Positions 1 through 11,089 of a DNA stretch of 64,000 bases are shown piece after piece. The stretch is from NCBI GenBank assembly GCA_963402885.1, contig OY727100.1, forward strand, positions 2,604,001-2,668,000, in the 5' to 3' direction. The first letter of the stretch is position 1; the number at the start of each line of letters is the position of its first letter. A model generated the notes under the pieces. That model was not told the DNA's origin and searched no databases. It saw only the letters and a program-made list of their open reading frames with translations. The DNA comes from Antedon bifida (lineage: Eukaryota > Echinodermata > Crinoidea > Comatulida > Antedonidae). The position numbers and the translations under genes were made by a program.

Positions 1-120
1 GTTGTTGATGCAATCTTTGGCCAAAGTTGTAACTATTATGTGACATTAAAATAGCATATTCAGCAACAAAAATTTATAAAAAAGAATATTTTTTTCAGGG
101 GGACAATATATCTTTAACTT
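1..120. mobile_element. Right part of a GATGTATTGTCCCC-type MITE
   Basis: The stretch GTGACATTAAAATAGCATATTC followed by GGGGGACAATATATCTTTAA matches the right half of the complete elements at 13281-13627 and 42756-43108. The left half lies outside the window. Confidence 0.6.
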
Positions 121-344
121 TATACATAAATAAAGTATATTTAAAAACTATCAACATTTTTAAGTGAATATATATTTAAAATGAAAAACAAAAATAACTG
201 TGTTATTATAGTTTAGCTAAAAAAATTATGAAACGATTTAATAACTGAAACCAGCATAATTAATCGAGAGTGTAATTCTGGGTTTTTTTAAATGTGTCTG
301 CCTATTATTAATATTTTTCTCGTTAATAATAGATAGCATTGATA

Positions 345-725
345 TCCGAACTAATACTGTTACAAGAATTGGTTCCCCACCCCACAAGGAGGTACGCGCA
401 CTGAATTCAACCAATCACAATGACAGATCATCCAAACTAATACGTCACAAGAATTGGTTCTCCATCCCACAAGGACGTACGCGCACTGAATTCAACCAAT
501 CACAATGACAGATCATCCAAACCAATACTGTCAAAATAATTGGTTCCCCACCCCACAAAGATGTACGCGCAATGAATTCAACCAATCATAATGACAGATC
601 ATCCAAACCAATACGGTCACATGAATTGGCTCCCCACCCCACAAGGACGTACGCGCAATAAATTTAACCAACCACAATGACAGACTATTCAAACCAATAC
701 TGTCACAAGAATTTGTTCCCCAACC
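345..725. repeat. ~86-bp tandem satellite, about 4.5 units
   Basis: Four to five head-to-tail units, each running from ACAAGAATTGGTTCCCCACC through a GGACGTACGCGC block to CCAATCACAATGACAGATCA. Units differ by a few percent. The GGTTCCC, GGACGTA and CCAATCACAA blocks recur in the GGTTCCCACTAG MITE family found at 7-11.6 kb, so the satellite probably grew from a relative of that element. No coding potential is seen. Confidence 0.8.
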
Positions 726-973
726 CTGACGTCATAAATACTAACCCTGTCCTTTTATGTAGTAGGCCTACATTGTTTGGTAACCAATCTTATCACACCT
801 GTCCTATTAAATTCAACTAATTTCATATACTCTTCTGGTATATTGTGTTTATTCTTAAATGACCCTTTTTCGTAATAATGAAACGGCAGAGCATGGCCAG
901 ATTCCGTCTGATTGAAGGGATAAAACCCGTACATTGAAATCTTCTTACAAGCTGAAGCGGCGACGGCGTGTAG

Positions 974-1275
974 ATAAAGACCGCTCGATGGTGTCTTCGT
1001 TGTATTCCAAAATCTAATAGAAAAATAATCATAAAATGATTACAGTGGTGTAACGGCTATGAGCGCTCACTGGTGGCTAGCTAAACCACCAAGGCCCCCG
1101 GAGCTTACAAGGGCCCCTGAGCAGGATCCGGAGGAGAAATAAGGCATTCAAATATGTTGAAAAATCATAAAAACGGCCTCCTTGGATGGGGCCACTTCGT
1201 CCCTAAACCAGGGGCCTCAAGCTTCTGCATTACGCCACTGCACGTAACGCGCGCGCGTCATCATCTTAACTTAAA
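974..1275. repeat. Dispersed repeat containing a hAT-like MITE, copy 1
   Basis: Almost identical to 3430-3765. The inner part (about 1046-1250) starts CAGTGGTGTAACGG and ends CATTACGCCACTG, so it has inverted termini of a short non-autonomous hAT-like element. The flanking segment (CCGCTCGATGGTGTCTTCG) is shared with the second copy, so the MITE moved as part of a larger repeat. Confidence 0.65.
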
Positions 1276-1438
1276 TTGTTTTTTTCATCATTTTTTTCAA
1301 ACACATCATCATTTACAGGTATAAGAAGAAATACTAAACCGTCCAGTGATACTGTAGTGAATATTCATATTGAAACGATGAAGATGAGGAAATCTGCTGT
1401 GAGAATGAGAAAAAGCCGCCAAAGGTTGATTTAGTCCT

Positions 1439-1630
1439 AAAGGCCAATTTACACAGACGAGCGGTAAACGGTAAGCGGAAAATCGCGTGCTTTTCACACG
1501 TGAAATCTGAGCGTGTTTCCGCTTAACATCCGCGTTTCGTGTAAACGGTCATAAGTAAGAGTAGATTCTATAGTTTTGTTTTCCGCTTAACTTTACCGTG
1601 TGGCCGCTCGTCTGTGTAAATAGGCCTTAA
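1439..1630. mobile_element. Foldback MITE with AGGCCAATTTACACAGACGA ends
   Basis: The left end AGGCCAATTTACACAGACGA and the right end TCGTCTGTGTAAATAGGCCT are inverted copies, with a second inner pair around GGTAAACGGTAAGCGG. A related element lies in LONP2 intron 4 at 16979-17107. Confidence 0.7.
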
Positions 1631-1774
1631 TTTATCATTAATAAAATTCTGTATAATATTCATAATGACTGCTGAATAGACTATGTATGGGTATTATATA
1701 TGACGTAATAGCTCTATTAGAATAAGCACGGACAAGAGATTAACTTGAAACAAAAATAAAGTTTTACTACTAAC

Positions 1775-2311
1775 TTTTCCAGTAAGGGTATCATACTTTT
1801 TCTCGGGTATCCGTATATAATACCGGGTAAATATCTTCTTAATGCTATAACACTTCGAATATAATGATTGTTCGCCTCGAACGTTCCATATTTTGAAAAC
1901 CACCAAATTGTACCTTTGAAACGTCTCATGTATTGTAATAATCTACTGCGACATTTAGAAGATCTCACGCATTTATTTAAGATTTTCGAGTTCTCCATAT
2001 TAACACTCATAAGATTAGTTTTTCCACCAACATCTTCAAAAAATCCAGAAATGTCGGCCATATTGGATCTGAAAACCAAATCGTGTGCATCTATCTCATC
2101 TCCACACTTGCTCCCTCTTAATATTCCTCCGTTTCCAATGACAGCACATGTATCTGCTTCTGGTAACCATGGTGATCCATCTGGTCTCGCCATGCTGTGT
2201 TCCATCTGGGGGCTGAGAAAAACATGTAGTCTCTTTCTGGTGATAGTAATTTCTCCTTTTTTTGGAGACGGGTACAGATATACCTGTAAGTTGTTGAACG
2301 TTGAGATTCCA
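1775..2311 (-). CDS. Alpha-2,8-sialyltransferase (ST8Sia-like) internal exon
   Basis: One open exon of 179 codons. It contains a recognisable sialyl motif L ([20 protein letters not shown], then [16 protein letters not shown] and [10 protein letters not shown]), the CMP-sialic-acid-binding signature of the GT29 family; the Cys and the invariant GNxG and KTN residues are present. Enzymes of this family transfer sialic acid to glycans in the Golgi lumen. On the minus strand the exon is preceded by an acceptor (ATTACAG) and followed by a GTTAGT donor. Motif S, motif VS and the N-terminal membrane anchor are not seen, so they lie in exons beyond the left edge or are lost. No frameshift is visible. 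It could be the remaining exon of a gene mostly outside the window or an isolated pseudo-exon among repeats. Confidence 0.7.
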
Positions 2312-2366
2312 CTGTAATTCAATGCACTTCTAAAAATGGATACAAAATATATATACGATTTAATGC

Positions 2367-2880
2367 TTGGTTCCCACTGGAACTAGGAGGTCGCAGCAAG
2401 CCTCTGAGGCCCGGGTCATTATTGTATTGGTACTAGACTGCCATGCGCCCTGGCCTTGCAACCCCACCAACTGAACTCAATGTGTGGACACGGAACTCAA
2501 TGTGTCGAAATGGAACTCAATGTGTCGACATGGAACTCAATGTGTCGACACTGAACTCAATGTGTCGACACTGAGCTCAATGTGTCGACACGGAACTCAA
2601 TGTGTCGACACTGAACTCAATGTGTCGACACGGAACTCAATGTGTCGACACGGAACTCAATGTGTCGACACGGAACTCAATGTGTCGACACGGAACTTGT
2701 CATTGGTCAACTCGCTTGCGTTGTGCGTAGTACGTCCGTGCGTTGAGTTTCTAGAGTGGGAACCATGCGTTAAGCGCAACGTAAGTAATTTGACGAATCA
2801 ATCGATTGTCATTGGTCAACTCGCTTGCGTTGTGCCAACGTCGCTGCGTTGCGTCCTAGTGGGAACTACGCTTAACTTCG
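2367..2880. mobile_element. GGTTCCCACT-type MITE interrupted by a minisatellite
   Basis: Left end GCTTGGTTCCCACTGGAACTAGG and right end CGTCCTAGTGGGAACTACGC are inverted copies of the terminal motif of the family clustered at 7-11.6 kb. The interior is occupied by the 20-bp array at 2467-2697, followed by family sequence (TCATTGGTCAACTCGCTTGCG) repeated at 2700 and 2811. Confidence 0.7.
2467..2697. repeat. 20-bp minisatellite, about 11.5 units
   Basis: Unit ACTCAATGTGTCGACACGGA with a few variants (ACTGA, ATGGA). Each unit carries a SalI-type GTCGAC palindrome. The array stays open in one frame because its period pattern avoids stops; this is not evidence of coding. Confidence 0.9.
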
Positions 2881-3195
2881 TTGATTTGAACGGATTAAGA
2901 AGCACATATTTTCCAGAAAATAATAATATAGCAAAATGTCTATTTCTATACTTGTAATTCATGTTACTGTTGATTATATAATGCAACTCCACCGTTTCAT
3001 TAATTTGTTTAGTTATATTATTATGATGACATTGTTATGGTAGTCATGACAAAACGTTATCTATTGTATGTGCTGGCTTAATTACTGCGAATCGCAGTCA
3101 ATAATTACAGGTAACATAACGAGACAATAACTTGTCCCATTCGATCGCGTTTCACGCTGACTAAAGAGAAGCTTTCGTTCATTGCACAGTATTGT

Positions 3196-3360
3196 TAAAG
3201 ATGTATTGTCCCCAAAATCATGGAGGTAATTGTATACCTCCATGATTCAACCAAGCTAACTATGTTTTGCTTTAAATTACATTTTTTTCAGGTAAATAAT
3301 GTTGTTTTCGATCCAATTTTTGGTTAAAATGAATAACTATTCATGTATTATGTGACATTG
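3196..3360. mobile_element. GATGTATTGTCCCC-type MITE, truncated
   Basis: Starts AAAGATGTATTGTCCCCAAA and runs to GTGACATTGAAATGGCAT, where the composite element at 3372 cuts it off; the right terminus is missing. Confidence 0.6.
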
Positions 3361-3522
3361 AAATGGCATAATAGACAGGCAGCCCAGAGACATTTGGTTA
3401 GATGAGCTAGGTACCAATATCTGACTATTTAGATAAAGACCGCTCGATGGTGTCTTCGTTGTATTCCAAAATCTAATAGAAAAATAATCATAAAATAATA
3501 TACTACGTGACTTTATAGACAC

Positions 3523-3746
3523 GTAATCAGTGGCGTAACGGCTATGAGCGCTCACTGGTGGCTAGCTAAACCACCAAGGCCCCCGGAGCTTACAAGGGCC
3601 CCTGAGCAGGACCCGGAGGAGAAATAAGGCATTAAAATATGTTGAAAAATCATAAAAACGGCCTCCTTGGATGGGGCCACTTCGTCCCTAAAACAGGGGC
3701 CTCAAGCTTCTGCATTACGCCACTGCACGTAACGCGCGCGCGTCAT
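3523..3746. mobile_element. hAT-like MITE with 8-bp target duplication, copy 2
   Basis: Termini CAGTGGCGTAACGG and GCATTACGCCACTG are inverted. Flanks are CACGTAAT on the left and CACGTAAC on the right, an 8-bp target-site duplication with one mismatch, as expected for hAT elements. Confidence 0.65.
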
Positions 3747-3770
3747 CATCTTAACTTAAATTGTTTTAAG

Positions 3771-5140
3771 TTCAATGCGAACGTCACATGGAAGTCCCCG
3801 ATGAAGGTACTTTTGGTACGGTAATACATTCTAATAACTGTACTCAATTAATGTAAATTAATTATCAATTAATAATTTTAAAAAGTTATACAAAAAATAT
3901 GAAGCTGTTTCTTTAAAGATATTGAGCAAAAGGTTAAATTGTATAATTTGGAATTTTAATTCATTTAAAAATGCTAAATAAAGTCAGATGTTAAAACCAC
4001 AATTTCCAAAAATTCATTTTTATTTATCCACTATAAACTTTACAAAAGTGTTGTTTTAAACCACACTCCAAATAAAACAAAGAAAATAATGATAGGACAT
4101 TTGCAGAAAGAAGCAAACTTTGCTCTGCTACCGGTATAACACGGTTCAAATTTCGGAACGTCTATAAATTACTACGGAAATTCGGCCTAATATTTACGAA
4201 CGTACGGAAATGAAGATAAATAGGGTACTACACGCATCGGAAATACAAAACTATACGCACAATTATTATTTGGCCTAAAAATTGGCCTTAGATTATGAAA
4301 AACCCCCGGCAAAACGCAATAATTATGGACAAATCGATTATTAGCCTTGGCAATATGCCTAATATTTAAAAGGAATGAATATAGGCTATATTTCGTTTGT
4401 CGATGAATTTTTGAATTCATGTGTGAATGATTGATCCATTAGAGATAATCTGTGATGGCTCTAGTAACACTGCTATGCGTGGGTAATTTGTGAATAGCGT
4501 AGTATGCTACATACACGAGCCTAGATAGGGAAGATCTGTACTGTAGTTCATTTCGAGAGGAGGGGGAAGTCCGGTAATGTGTCATGAAAAATGTAACAAG
4601 CCAGAGATGAAATAAAATCACTAACATTTAGCTGATTGTCGTCGTTTTAGTCGTCGTCAGAAGTTTATCGACCGACATCTACTTCTCATGTGTAGTAGAG
4701 CGTTTCTTTGATTGAATAATATTGTTTGTATTATAACACAAGTTCATTTTGGATTTTCAGTAAATTACCAATGGTTTATTCAAGTCAAACTGTAACTAAT
4801 CCCTCACTATTCAATCAAAATGTTATTGTTATACTACTATATTGTTGAAAAATGGATTGCGTGATATGAAAATGGATTGATAGTAAAATAAATAATAATT
4901 ACTAAAGATACGTTCTTGTCTGGTTATTAGGTATTCATGCTCTGATGAAGCAGAGGATTATTTTTATAGCGTTCCATTTAAAAAAAATTATTACAAACAA
5001 ATATTTTGGTTGTGAAGGTCGTTTTAACAATAAAGGCTAATATCAAAACCTTCAACAATGATAAAAAGTACGGTAGCATGATGCTGCATGAGAGTGTTTT
5101 TTCCGGCCAATTAGAGGTGCCATTTATCATGAATGTTATG
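3771..5140 (-). repeat. Third copy of the 26.5-30.6 kb foldback arm
   Basis: Runs from CCCCGATGAAGGTACTTTTG to TTTATCATGAATGTTATGTG in the same orientation as the right arm at 28970-30445. It carries the same small open frame also present in both other arms (4187-4420, 27614-27844, 29364-29588), which encodes a repeated peptide with no recognisable domain. At 5140 it breaks into unrelated sequence (CCCTGGCC), so it is a chimera. Confidence 0.75.
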
Positions 5141-5141
5141 T

Positions 5142-5975
5142 GCCCTGGCCTTGACCCCTCTAAAGTTCGACTAGAGACCCCATTTACCCCAAGTATAGCC
5201 TACCTTAGATAGTGTAGATACTACCAGCAGCAAAAAAAACCCCCACAAAACACCATGTTTAATCGAACTAACACAAAACAATTGAAAATATATCCCATCA
5301 ATGACGATAAAATGACCATTACCATTCTAAAGGGAAAATAGTTTAAGAGTTTCACTTAAAACTTATATAAGCCAAATAATAAATACTTTTCAATGCATGA
5401 GGTTGTTGGAATCTACCTAAAAGCATTGGGCAAAACTTTCATTGTAAAGGTTATTTATTTAATACTACTGGGTTTGGTCAGAATTATGTTTAAATGTTAA
5501 TAGTACATAATAACCACATTATGTTACAAATTATTATTATTACTCTTCTAAAAAGCATTGGGCAACAGATCGTTTTTTGACTTAAAATTGTACAGTACTA
5601 CAGTAGGCCTATAAATAGTTCAGTATGTTGTACTGTCCCTAGAAAAAAGGTATTTAAAGTTATTTCTGTAAAACTACAGCGTTTAGTCAGTAAAATATGT
5701 TTTAGGTAGATTCCAACAACCTCATGCATTGAAAAGTATTTATTATTTGGCTTATATAAGTTTTAAGTGAAACTCTTAAACTATTTTCCCTTTAGAATGG
5801 TGATATATTTTCAATTGTTTTGTGTTAGTTCGATTAAAGTTAAACTTTATTCAATTAAACATGTTGTTTTGGTTTTTTTTTGCTGCTGGTGGTATTACAA
5901 TATCTAAGGTAGGCTGTACTTTAGGTAAATGGGGTCTCTAGTCGAACTTTAGAGGAGTCTGCCAGGGCCAAAGCA
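5142..5975. mobile_element. Foldback element with ~270-bp inverted arms
   Basis: Left arm (about 5142-5430, including AGTTCGACTAGAGACCCC and GCATGAGGTTGTTGGAATCT) is the reverse complement of the right arm (about 5700-5975, with small indels). The ~270-bp loop has no open frame of note. Confidence 0.75.
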
Positions 5976-6440
5976 GTGTACAGATAGTCTGTAATAGGTC
6001 ATTTGGTATTACATTGTGCTAAATCATATAAAATTGGTTGCTGGTGGTATCTACAATATCTAGGCTGGGTTAGTTGGGGGAAGCGGGGTGTCTAGTCTAA
6101 CTTTCGGGTGTCTGGCACTTGCGGTGCAGCAGACAATTAGTCTGTTGTTATCCATTTCGTATTGTATGAATACAACTTGTTCATTTGGCATTAATTTTGA
6201 GTGGTACCTCACTCATCTATGCTAGCCCCATTTTAGGCCCTCCCTCGTCTGTCTGGCGGGCCTATTGCAGCAGACAAAAAGTCTGTCGTTTGTGATACTG
6301 TTATAAGGATGCCAATGGGCATCCCATGGTGGTAAAATTAGGTGGTATCTCTCTCATCTAACCGGTGCCGATTTTTTAGCACCTTTCGGGGTCCCCCGGT
6401 CTAGACGCAGCAGGGGGTACCCGGCAGACTCCCATTTTCA
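5976..6440. repeat. Degenerate ~150-190-bp array
   Basis: Three diverged units share GGTGGTATCTxxxxxATCTA, a G-rich or C-rich block, CTAG, and GCAGCAGACAxxxAGTCTG. The last two blocks form a short imperfect hairpin in each unit. Confidence 0.5.
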
Positions 6441-6972
6441 TTGACTTCAAGTGACCCCCAAAACACTTAAAATAGTCAGATATTGGTACCTAGCTCATCT
6501 AACCAAATGTCTCTGGGCTGCCGGTCTATAATACATTTTTTAATTATCTTTTACTTTTGTGAAATATAAGGGCCTGAATCACACACTATTTCGCTTATAT
6601 TTTTATTTAGTTTATAGCTTCCCGGTCTACATTGTCACTCATGAGGACGATCAAAGCATATTGATCGAACCATTGAGAAACTCAACAGTTCTTTCATAAT
6701 AATAATGATACGTGGTGTACCGCAGGCCTGAATAAAATCCCTGACAAGGAAATTAAATTGAATACAATGTACATTTTGTTCTTCGGGGGACAATTATATC
6801 TTTGAATAAAGTACACATGACGGGTAAATACTGGTTCAAGGTTATCTATATTCAAAAGAAGTGCACACCACGAATGCATTGAGTTTGTTACAATACCTTT
6901 GTACTTTGACCACGAGGTCGTAGGTTCGAATCCAATTCTCGTCGCTTGCTTAGGCGTGCGTGACACAAACTA

Positions 6973-7150
6973 AAGCGTGGTTCCCACTAGAACGTAACGC
7001 AGCGACGTATTGACGCAAAGTGCCGTATTGCGTAATCACAAGTGGTGCAAACATCGCAGGTTTGATTTCACGCAGGCGGGGACAAACACAATTATTGGAA
7101 GGGCATTTGCTTACGTTGCGTCGGTTGCGTCGCTAGTGGGAACCAAGCTC
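6973..7150. mobile_element. GGTTCCCACTAG MITE (family description)
   Basis: Family with inverted ends AAGCGTGGTTCCCACTAG / CTAGTGGGAACCAAGCTT and an interior rich in ACGCAACGCAAG and CCAATCACAAGCGATGG, itself arranged as an imperfect palindrome. Two subtypes exist, one with CCAATCACAAGCG and one with TATTGCGTAATCACAAGTGG plus TTTGATTTCACGCAGGCGGG. This copy is the second subtype. No coding sequence is present, so mobilisation must be in trans. Confidence 0.75.
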
Positions 7151-7574
7151 AAGGGAGGCATTCACAAATGTTAATTGGCCTCTACATTTAGATTAGTCAT
7201 TAATATAATAACTTGAATACTTTTTAAGTAGTTTATATCAGCCTCTGCTTTTACGGATTTTTTCAAGAGCTTTTCCAACTTTCGTAAGTCCTTGATTGAC
7301 ACCAAGTGTTTCCGACAGCATAACAAAAATAAAATAAACAGTTTGATAAAAAAAAAAACAACATTTGTATAAACTACTTCAAAAATTGTAAAACATTCGG
7401 CGTATTTTCAAAATGTATTGAATAATATTGTCTAACGCGAATGTTTAAAATTTTAAAACTACAAAATGGCCTAAGTTTGATTTTATTCATCTTATTTTTC
7501 ATTATGGGGTCCGGGGACAATAACAAGAACTCGTTTTTCTGAGTGTCTGTAGGCCTGTTCTTTATTTTTTCGTT

Positions 7575-8185
7575 CGCGCAAACTAAAGCTCGGTTCCCAC
7601 TAGGACTCAAGGAATTGCATGTACGTAAAGCGTGGTTCCCACTAGTGACGCAACGCAGCGATGTATTGACGCAAAGTGCTGTATTGCGTAATCACAAGTG
7701 GGAACCGACGACGCAACAGTGCTGCAAACATCGCAGGTTTGATTTCACGCAGGCGGGGTCAAACACAATTATTGGAAGGGCATTTGCTTACGTTGCGTAG
7801 GTTGCGTTACGTTGCGTTGCTAGTGGGAATCAAGCTTAATGCTTGGTTCCCACTAGAGACGCAACATAAAGCTTGGTTCCCACTAGAACGTAACGCAAGG
7901 ACGTAAACGCAACGTAAGCGTTTTAGCCAATGACAAGCGAAGTTATAGACAGTTGGCAATCACAAGCGAATAAGCCATCGCTTGTGATTGGTCAATTCAC
8001 TTGCGTTGCGTTACGTCCTTGCGTTGCGTCGCTAGTGGGAACCACGCTTTAGGACGTAACGCAACGTAAGTGAATTGACCAATCACAAACGATGGATTAT
8101 TCGAACTGTCGCTTGTCATTGGTTAACACGCTTGCGTTGCGTTTACGTCCTTGCGTTACGTTCTAGTGGGAACCAAGCTTATGAT
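7575..8185. mobile_element. Cluster of four GGTTCCCACTAG MITEs
   Basis: Head-to-tail and head-to-head copies and fragments share boundaries near 7627, 7842, 7868 and 8047. Adjacent ends read CTAGTGGGAACCACGCTTTA and GCTTGGTTCCCACTAG, so copies inserted into or beside each other. Confidence 0.75.
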
Positions 8186-8574
8186 AGCGCAACGCAAGTA
8201 ATTTCAACCCCCCCCCCCCACGTTTAGTTTTGCGTGCAAGGGGGAAGCACGCTGGAGTTCGCATATCACGCGAGAGCTGGCGTATTTGTAGTGGTCTTTG
8301 AGATACACTATAACCTTTTTGGAGCAACAGTCCATGAAATAAAGCATACCTTAATATCGATGCTGCTGTTACATTAATATGAACATGTAGATCTGCTAGA
8401 GGCTGAGCTTTAATATTGTTACTGGAGTTGAATCCACTACTGCTGGATTAAAACAATAATATAAATGTTAATGTAATATTTATAGCCTACATTATACTTT
8501 GTGAGGCGCAGGCCCTCGCCCCCTTGGACTAGGCCTACCGATCGTGAGGTCATAGGTCCGAATCAAAAGCTCGT

Positions 8575-9055
8575 CGCTTCCGTTCCGTATTGCGTAATCA
8601 CAAGTGAGAACCGACGACGCAACAGTGCTGCAAACATAGCAGGTTTGATTTCACGCACAGGGCGTTTGCCTCAGTCCACACATGGGTAGGCCTACAAGGT
8701 AGGGTCAAAACACAATTTTGCGCTGATTACTGGCTGCAATAGGAGTTCCAGACGTGTTTGATCCAAAAGGACGTAACGCAACGCAACGTGATTTGACCAA
8801 TCTCAAGCGATGGATTATTCGAACAGTCGCGTGAGATTGGTCAACTCGCTTGCGTTGCGTTACGTCCTTACGTTGCGTTCTAGTGGGAACCAAGCTTTAA
8901 GCGCGCGCCGCGTATACGCTCAATGTATTCGTTCCCACTAGGACTAATTTAACCAATCACAAGCGATGGATTACCCGAATTTTCGCTTGTGATTGGTCAA
9001 CTCGCTTGCGTTGCGCTTACGTGCTTGCGTAGCGTTAGGAACCAAGGTTAAGTAA
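8575..9055. mobile_element. GGTTCCCACTAG MITE fragments (two to three)
   Basis: A TATTGCGTAATCACAAGTG fragment at 8587, a half element ending CTAGTGGGAACCAAGCTTTA at 8898, and a diverged element at 8928-9050 whose right end lost part of the motif. Upstream, at about 8500-8575, a tRNA-like B-box (AGGTCCGAATCAAAAG) resembles a SINE remnant. Confidence 0.6.
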
Positions 9056-9334
9056 TAAAGTGAAGTTATAATTTGCAGATAATGTTGAAGCCATACCTTG
9101 GCATATGCGATACCGTTGTCGGAACATGCCGATGCGGTTGTGTTTGGTTTTCACCCACAAGTGATATTACTACTTTTACTCTTCCCTGGTTTTTACTGTA
9201 ACTGTTGTTGTATAATTTACTGGATAAAACAATAAATAAACATTGATTTTTTTTTTAATTTTCATAACATAAAAAAACATCAATCAAGGTAGATTTACCT
9301 GTTAGATCTACAATTTGTTCATTAAGCTTTCGTT

Positions 9335-9595
9335 CCCACTAGGACGCAAGCGAAACGTAAGGCTTGGTTCCCACTAGGACGTAACGCAAGGACCTAAACG
9401 CAACGCAAGCGGGTTGACCAATGACAAGTGTCAGTTCGAATAATCCATCGCGTGTGATTGGTCAACTCGCTTGCGTTGTGCTTACGTCCTTGCGTTGCCT
9501 CCTAGTGGGAACAAAGCTTAAGTGATTTGACCAATCACAAGCAATGCGTTGCGTATACGTCCTTGCGTTGCGTTCTAGTGGGAACCAAGCATTAC
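9335..9595. mobile_element. GGTTCCCACTAG MITE pair
   Basis: A complete copy (about 9360-9517) flanked by half elements on both sides; terminal motifs at 9335, 9365, 9506 and 9580. Confidence 0.7.
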
Positions 9596-9727
9596 TTTTC
9601 CACTTTTGGAAGCAACGAAAATAAGGGTGAAAAAACAACAGGCGCGACTAATTTGATCATGGAGGTATAGGATGCCATGAATCACGTCACATACAGAACG
9701 TTCGTGATTGGTCGCGTTGTTGCGCCT

Positions 9728-9872
9728 AAAGCTCTGTCTACACTATCAAACTAGTTTAACAAAAAAAGTGTGATTTGTGCACAAATATGGTAGTGATATA
9801 CCCAAATATGGTAGCGATATGACATCATCATATCCATATGACCACATCACATTTTTTTGTAGACAGAGCTTT
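9728..9872. mobile_element. AGCTCTGTCTACAC MITE (family description)
   Basis: This ~140-bp family is the commonest repeat in the window (about 27 copies). It begins AGCTCTGTCTACACTATCAA and ends with the reverse complement. The interior (GTGATGTGCCCATATATGG, then GACATCATCATGTCC) is also self-complementary, so a full copy folds into one long hairpin. Where both edges are clean, flanks read TTA or TAA, which suits a 3-bp TWA duplication of PIF/Harbinger type, although a TA target is not excluded. This copy has lost most of its right arm. Confidence 0.75.
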
Positions 9873-9904
9873 ATAAGACGTGTCTTCGTTACGTTGCTTA
9901 GGGA

Positions 9905-10190
9905 AAAATAAAAAACAGCAATGCAGTTCAGTTTAGTTGTTTAGGACAACAATGTAGTTTGATCTATTGGTTGTAGGACAACAGAGGAATCGAATGCAGT
10001 TCAGTGTGGTTAGGACATAGTTAAACAGAGCAGTTTAGTTAGTTGTTTTAGAGCAAAATTAAACATAGCAATGATATGCACGTTTAGTTAGTTGTAGGAC
10101 AAAATTAAACAGAGAAATGCAGTTCAGTTAGTTAGTTAATTTAGGACAAAATTAAACACAACAATGTAGTTTGATCTATTGGTTGTACGA
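9905..10190. repeat. Degenerate minisatellite, about 60-70-bp period
   Basis: Repeated blocks GCAGTTCAGTTTAGTTAGTT, AGGACAAAATTAAACA and CAATGTAGTTTGATCTATTG; the last occurs twice, at 9950 and 10165. Confidence 0.65.
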
Positions 10191-10204
10191 GTGGGGAGGG
10201 GAGA

Positions 10205-10378
10205 GGAGGGCAAAGTGATGTATTGCGTAATCACAAGTGGGAACCGACGACGCAATAGTGCTGCAAAAATAACAGGTTTGATTTCACGCAGGCGGGGGAA
10301 AACACAATTATTAGAAGGGCATTTTGTTACGTTGAGTCGGTTGCGTTACGTTGCGTCGCTAGTGAGAACCAAACTTTA
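10205..10378. mobile_element. GGTTCCCACTAG MITE, TATTGCG subtype
   Basis: Left end truncated; interior TATTGCGTAATCACAAGTGG through CACGCAGGCGGG; right end GCTAGTGAGAACCAAACTTT. Confidence 0.7.
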
Positions 10379-11089
10379 GAGGCTCATCATAAATGAAGAG
10401 GGAGAAACTACAGTATTGCTAACGGCCTGGAATGCTTATATACAGAGTATACCCTACCTGATATTAACTTCTCGTAAAGTTCCACGGCCGTAATATTGAT
10501 TTAGATTTAGAGTTAAAACATTTTGTTCGTACAGAACAACAGCAATCACCCAGAATGCAATAGTGGTGAATATTCCAAGTATTGTCTTCCTCTTTCCGGG
10601 CATCTTGAATGTTAGTAAAAAAAAAATACAGTATGCAATTTAATAATAACAACTTCAACATCGTTGTATTGTAGGCCTATAACTACCCTAAGCTTAAAAA
10701 CAAAATGTTGGTTATTTAAATTTTGCCAAAGTATATAAAAATAGATGGATTCTTCTTTAGTCCTAATCAATCGAATAATAATTTTAGATATTGATTGATA
10801 TAAAAGTATAGTGAACTTTGTTAAGTCGACCGTTTGCTATAAATTAATATATAATTAATATAACCAACGTACGCGATAACTAGAGATGGTGTTTGTACGT
10901 TACGGATACAGATACTGAAATGTACAAAAAAACACCAGGTTTGAACATTTTTTCAAAATGTGGCGCTCAGAAAGCAGAGTGAATATCATGAATATTAATG
11001 GGAAACAAAACGTTATTTTAACAGTCCAATACCTTATCTCACCCGTCTTATGAATTACAGGGTTGATTAACAATGGTGTCACTTAAGCT

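Larger units (their letters stand above)
3372..6528. mobile_element. Composite element bounded by ~58-bp inverted repeats
   Basis: The left arm (about 3374-3432, AGACAGGCAGCCCAGAGACA through ACCAATATCTGACTATTT) and the right arm (about 6470-6528) are near-perfect reverse complements. Inside lie a second copy of the hAT-like repeat (3430-3765), a single arm of the large foldback seen at 26.5-30.6 kb (3771-5140), a foldback block (5142-5975) and a degenerate array (5976-6440). No transposase frame is visible. Confidence 0.6.

Noticed and set aside
345-725. CRISPR-like regular repeats
   Set aside because: Units are contiguous tandem copies without unique spacers, in a eukaryotic genome.
2484-2957. 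157-codon frame with CRHGTQCVDTELNVST repeats
   Set aside because: Product of the 20-bp minisatellite and MITE sequence; no splice context or domain.
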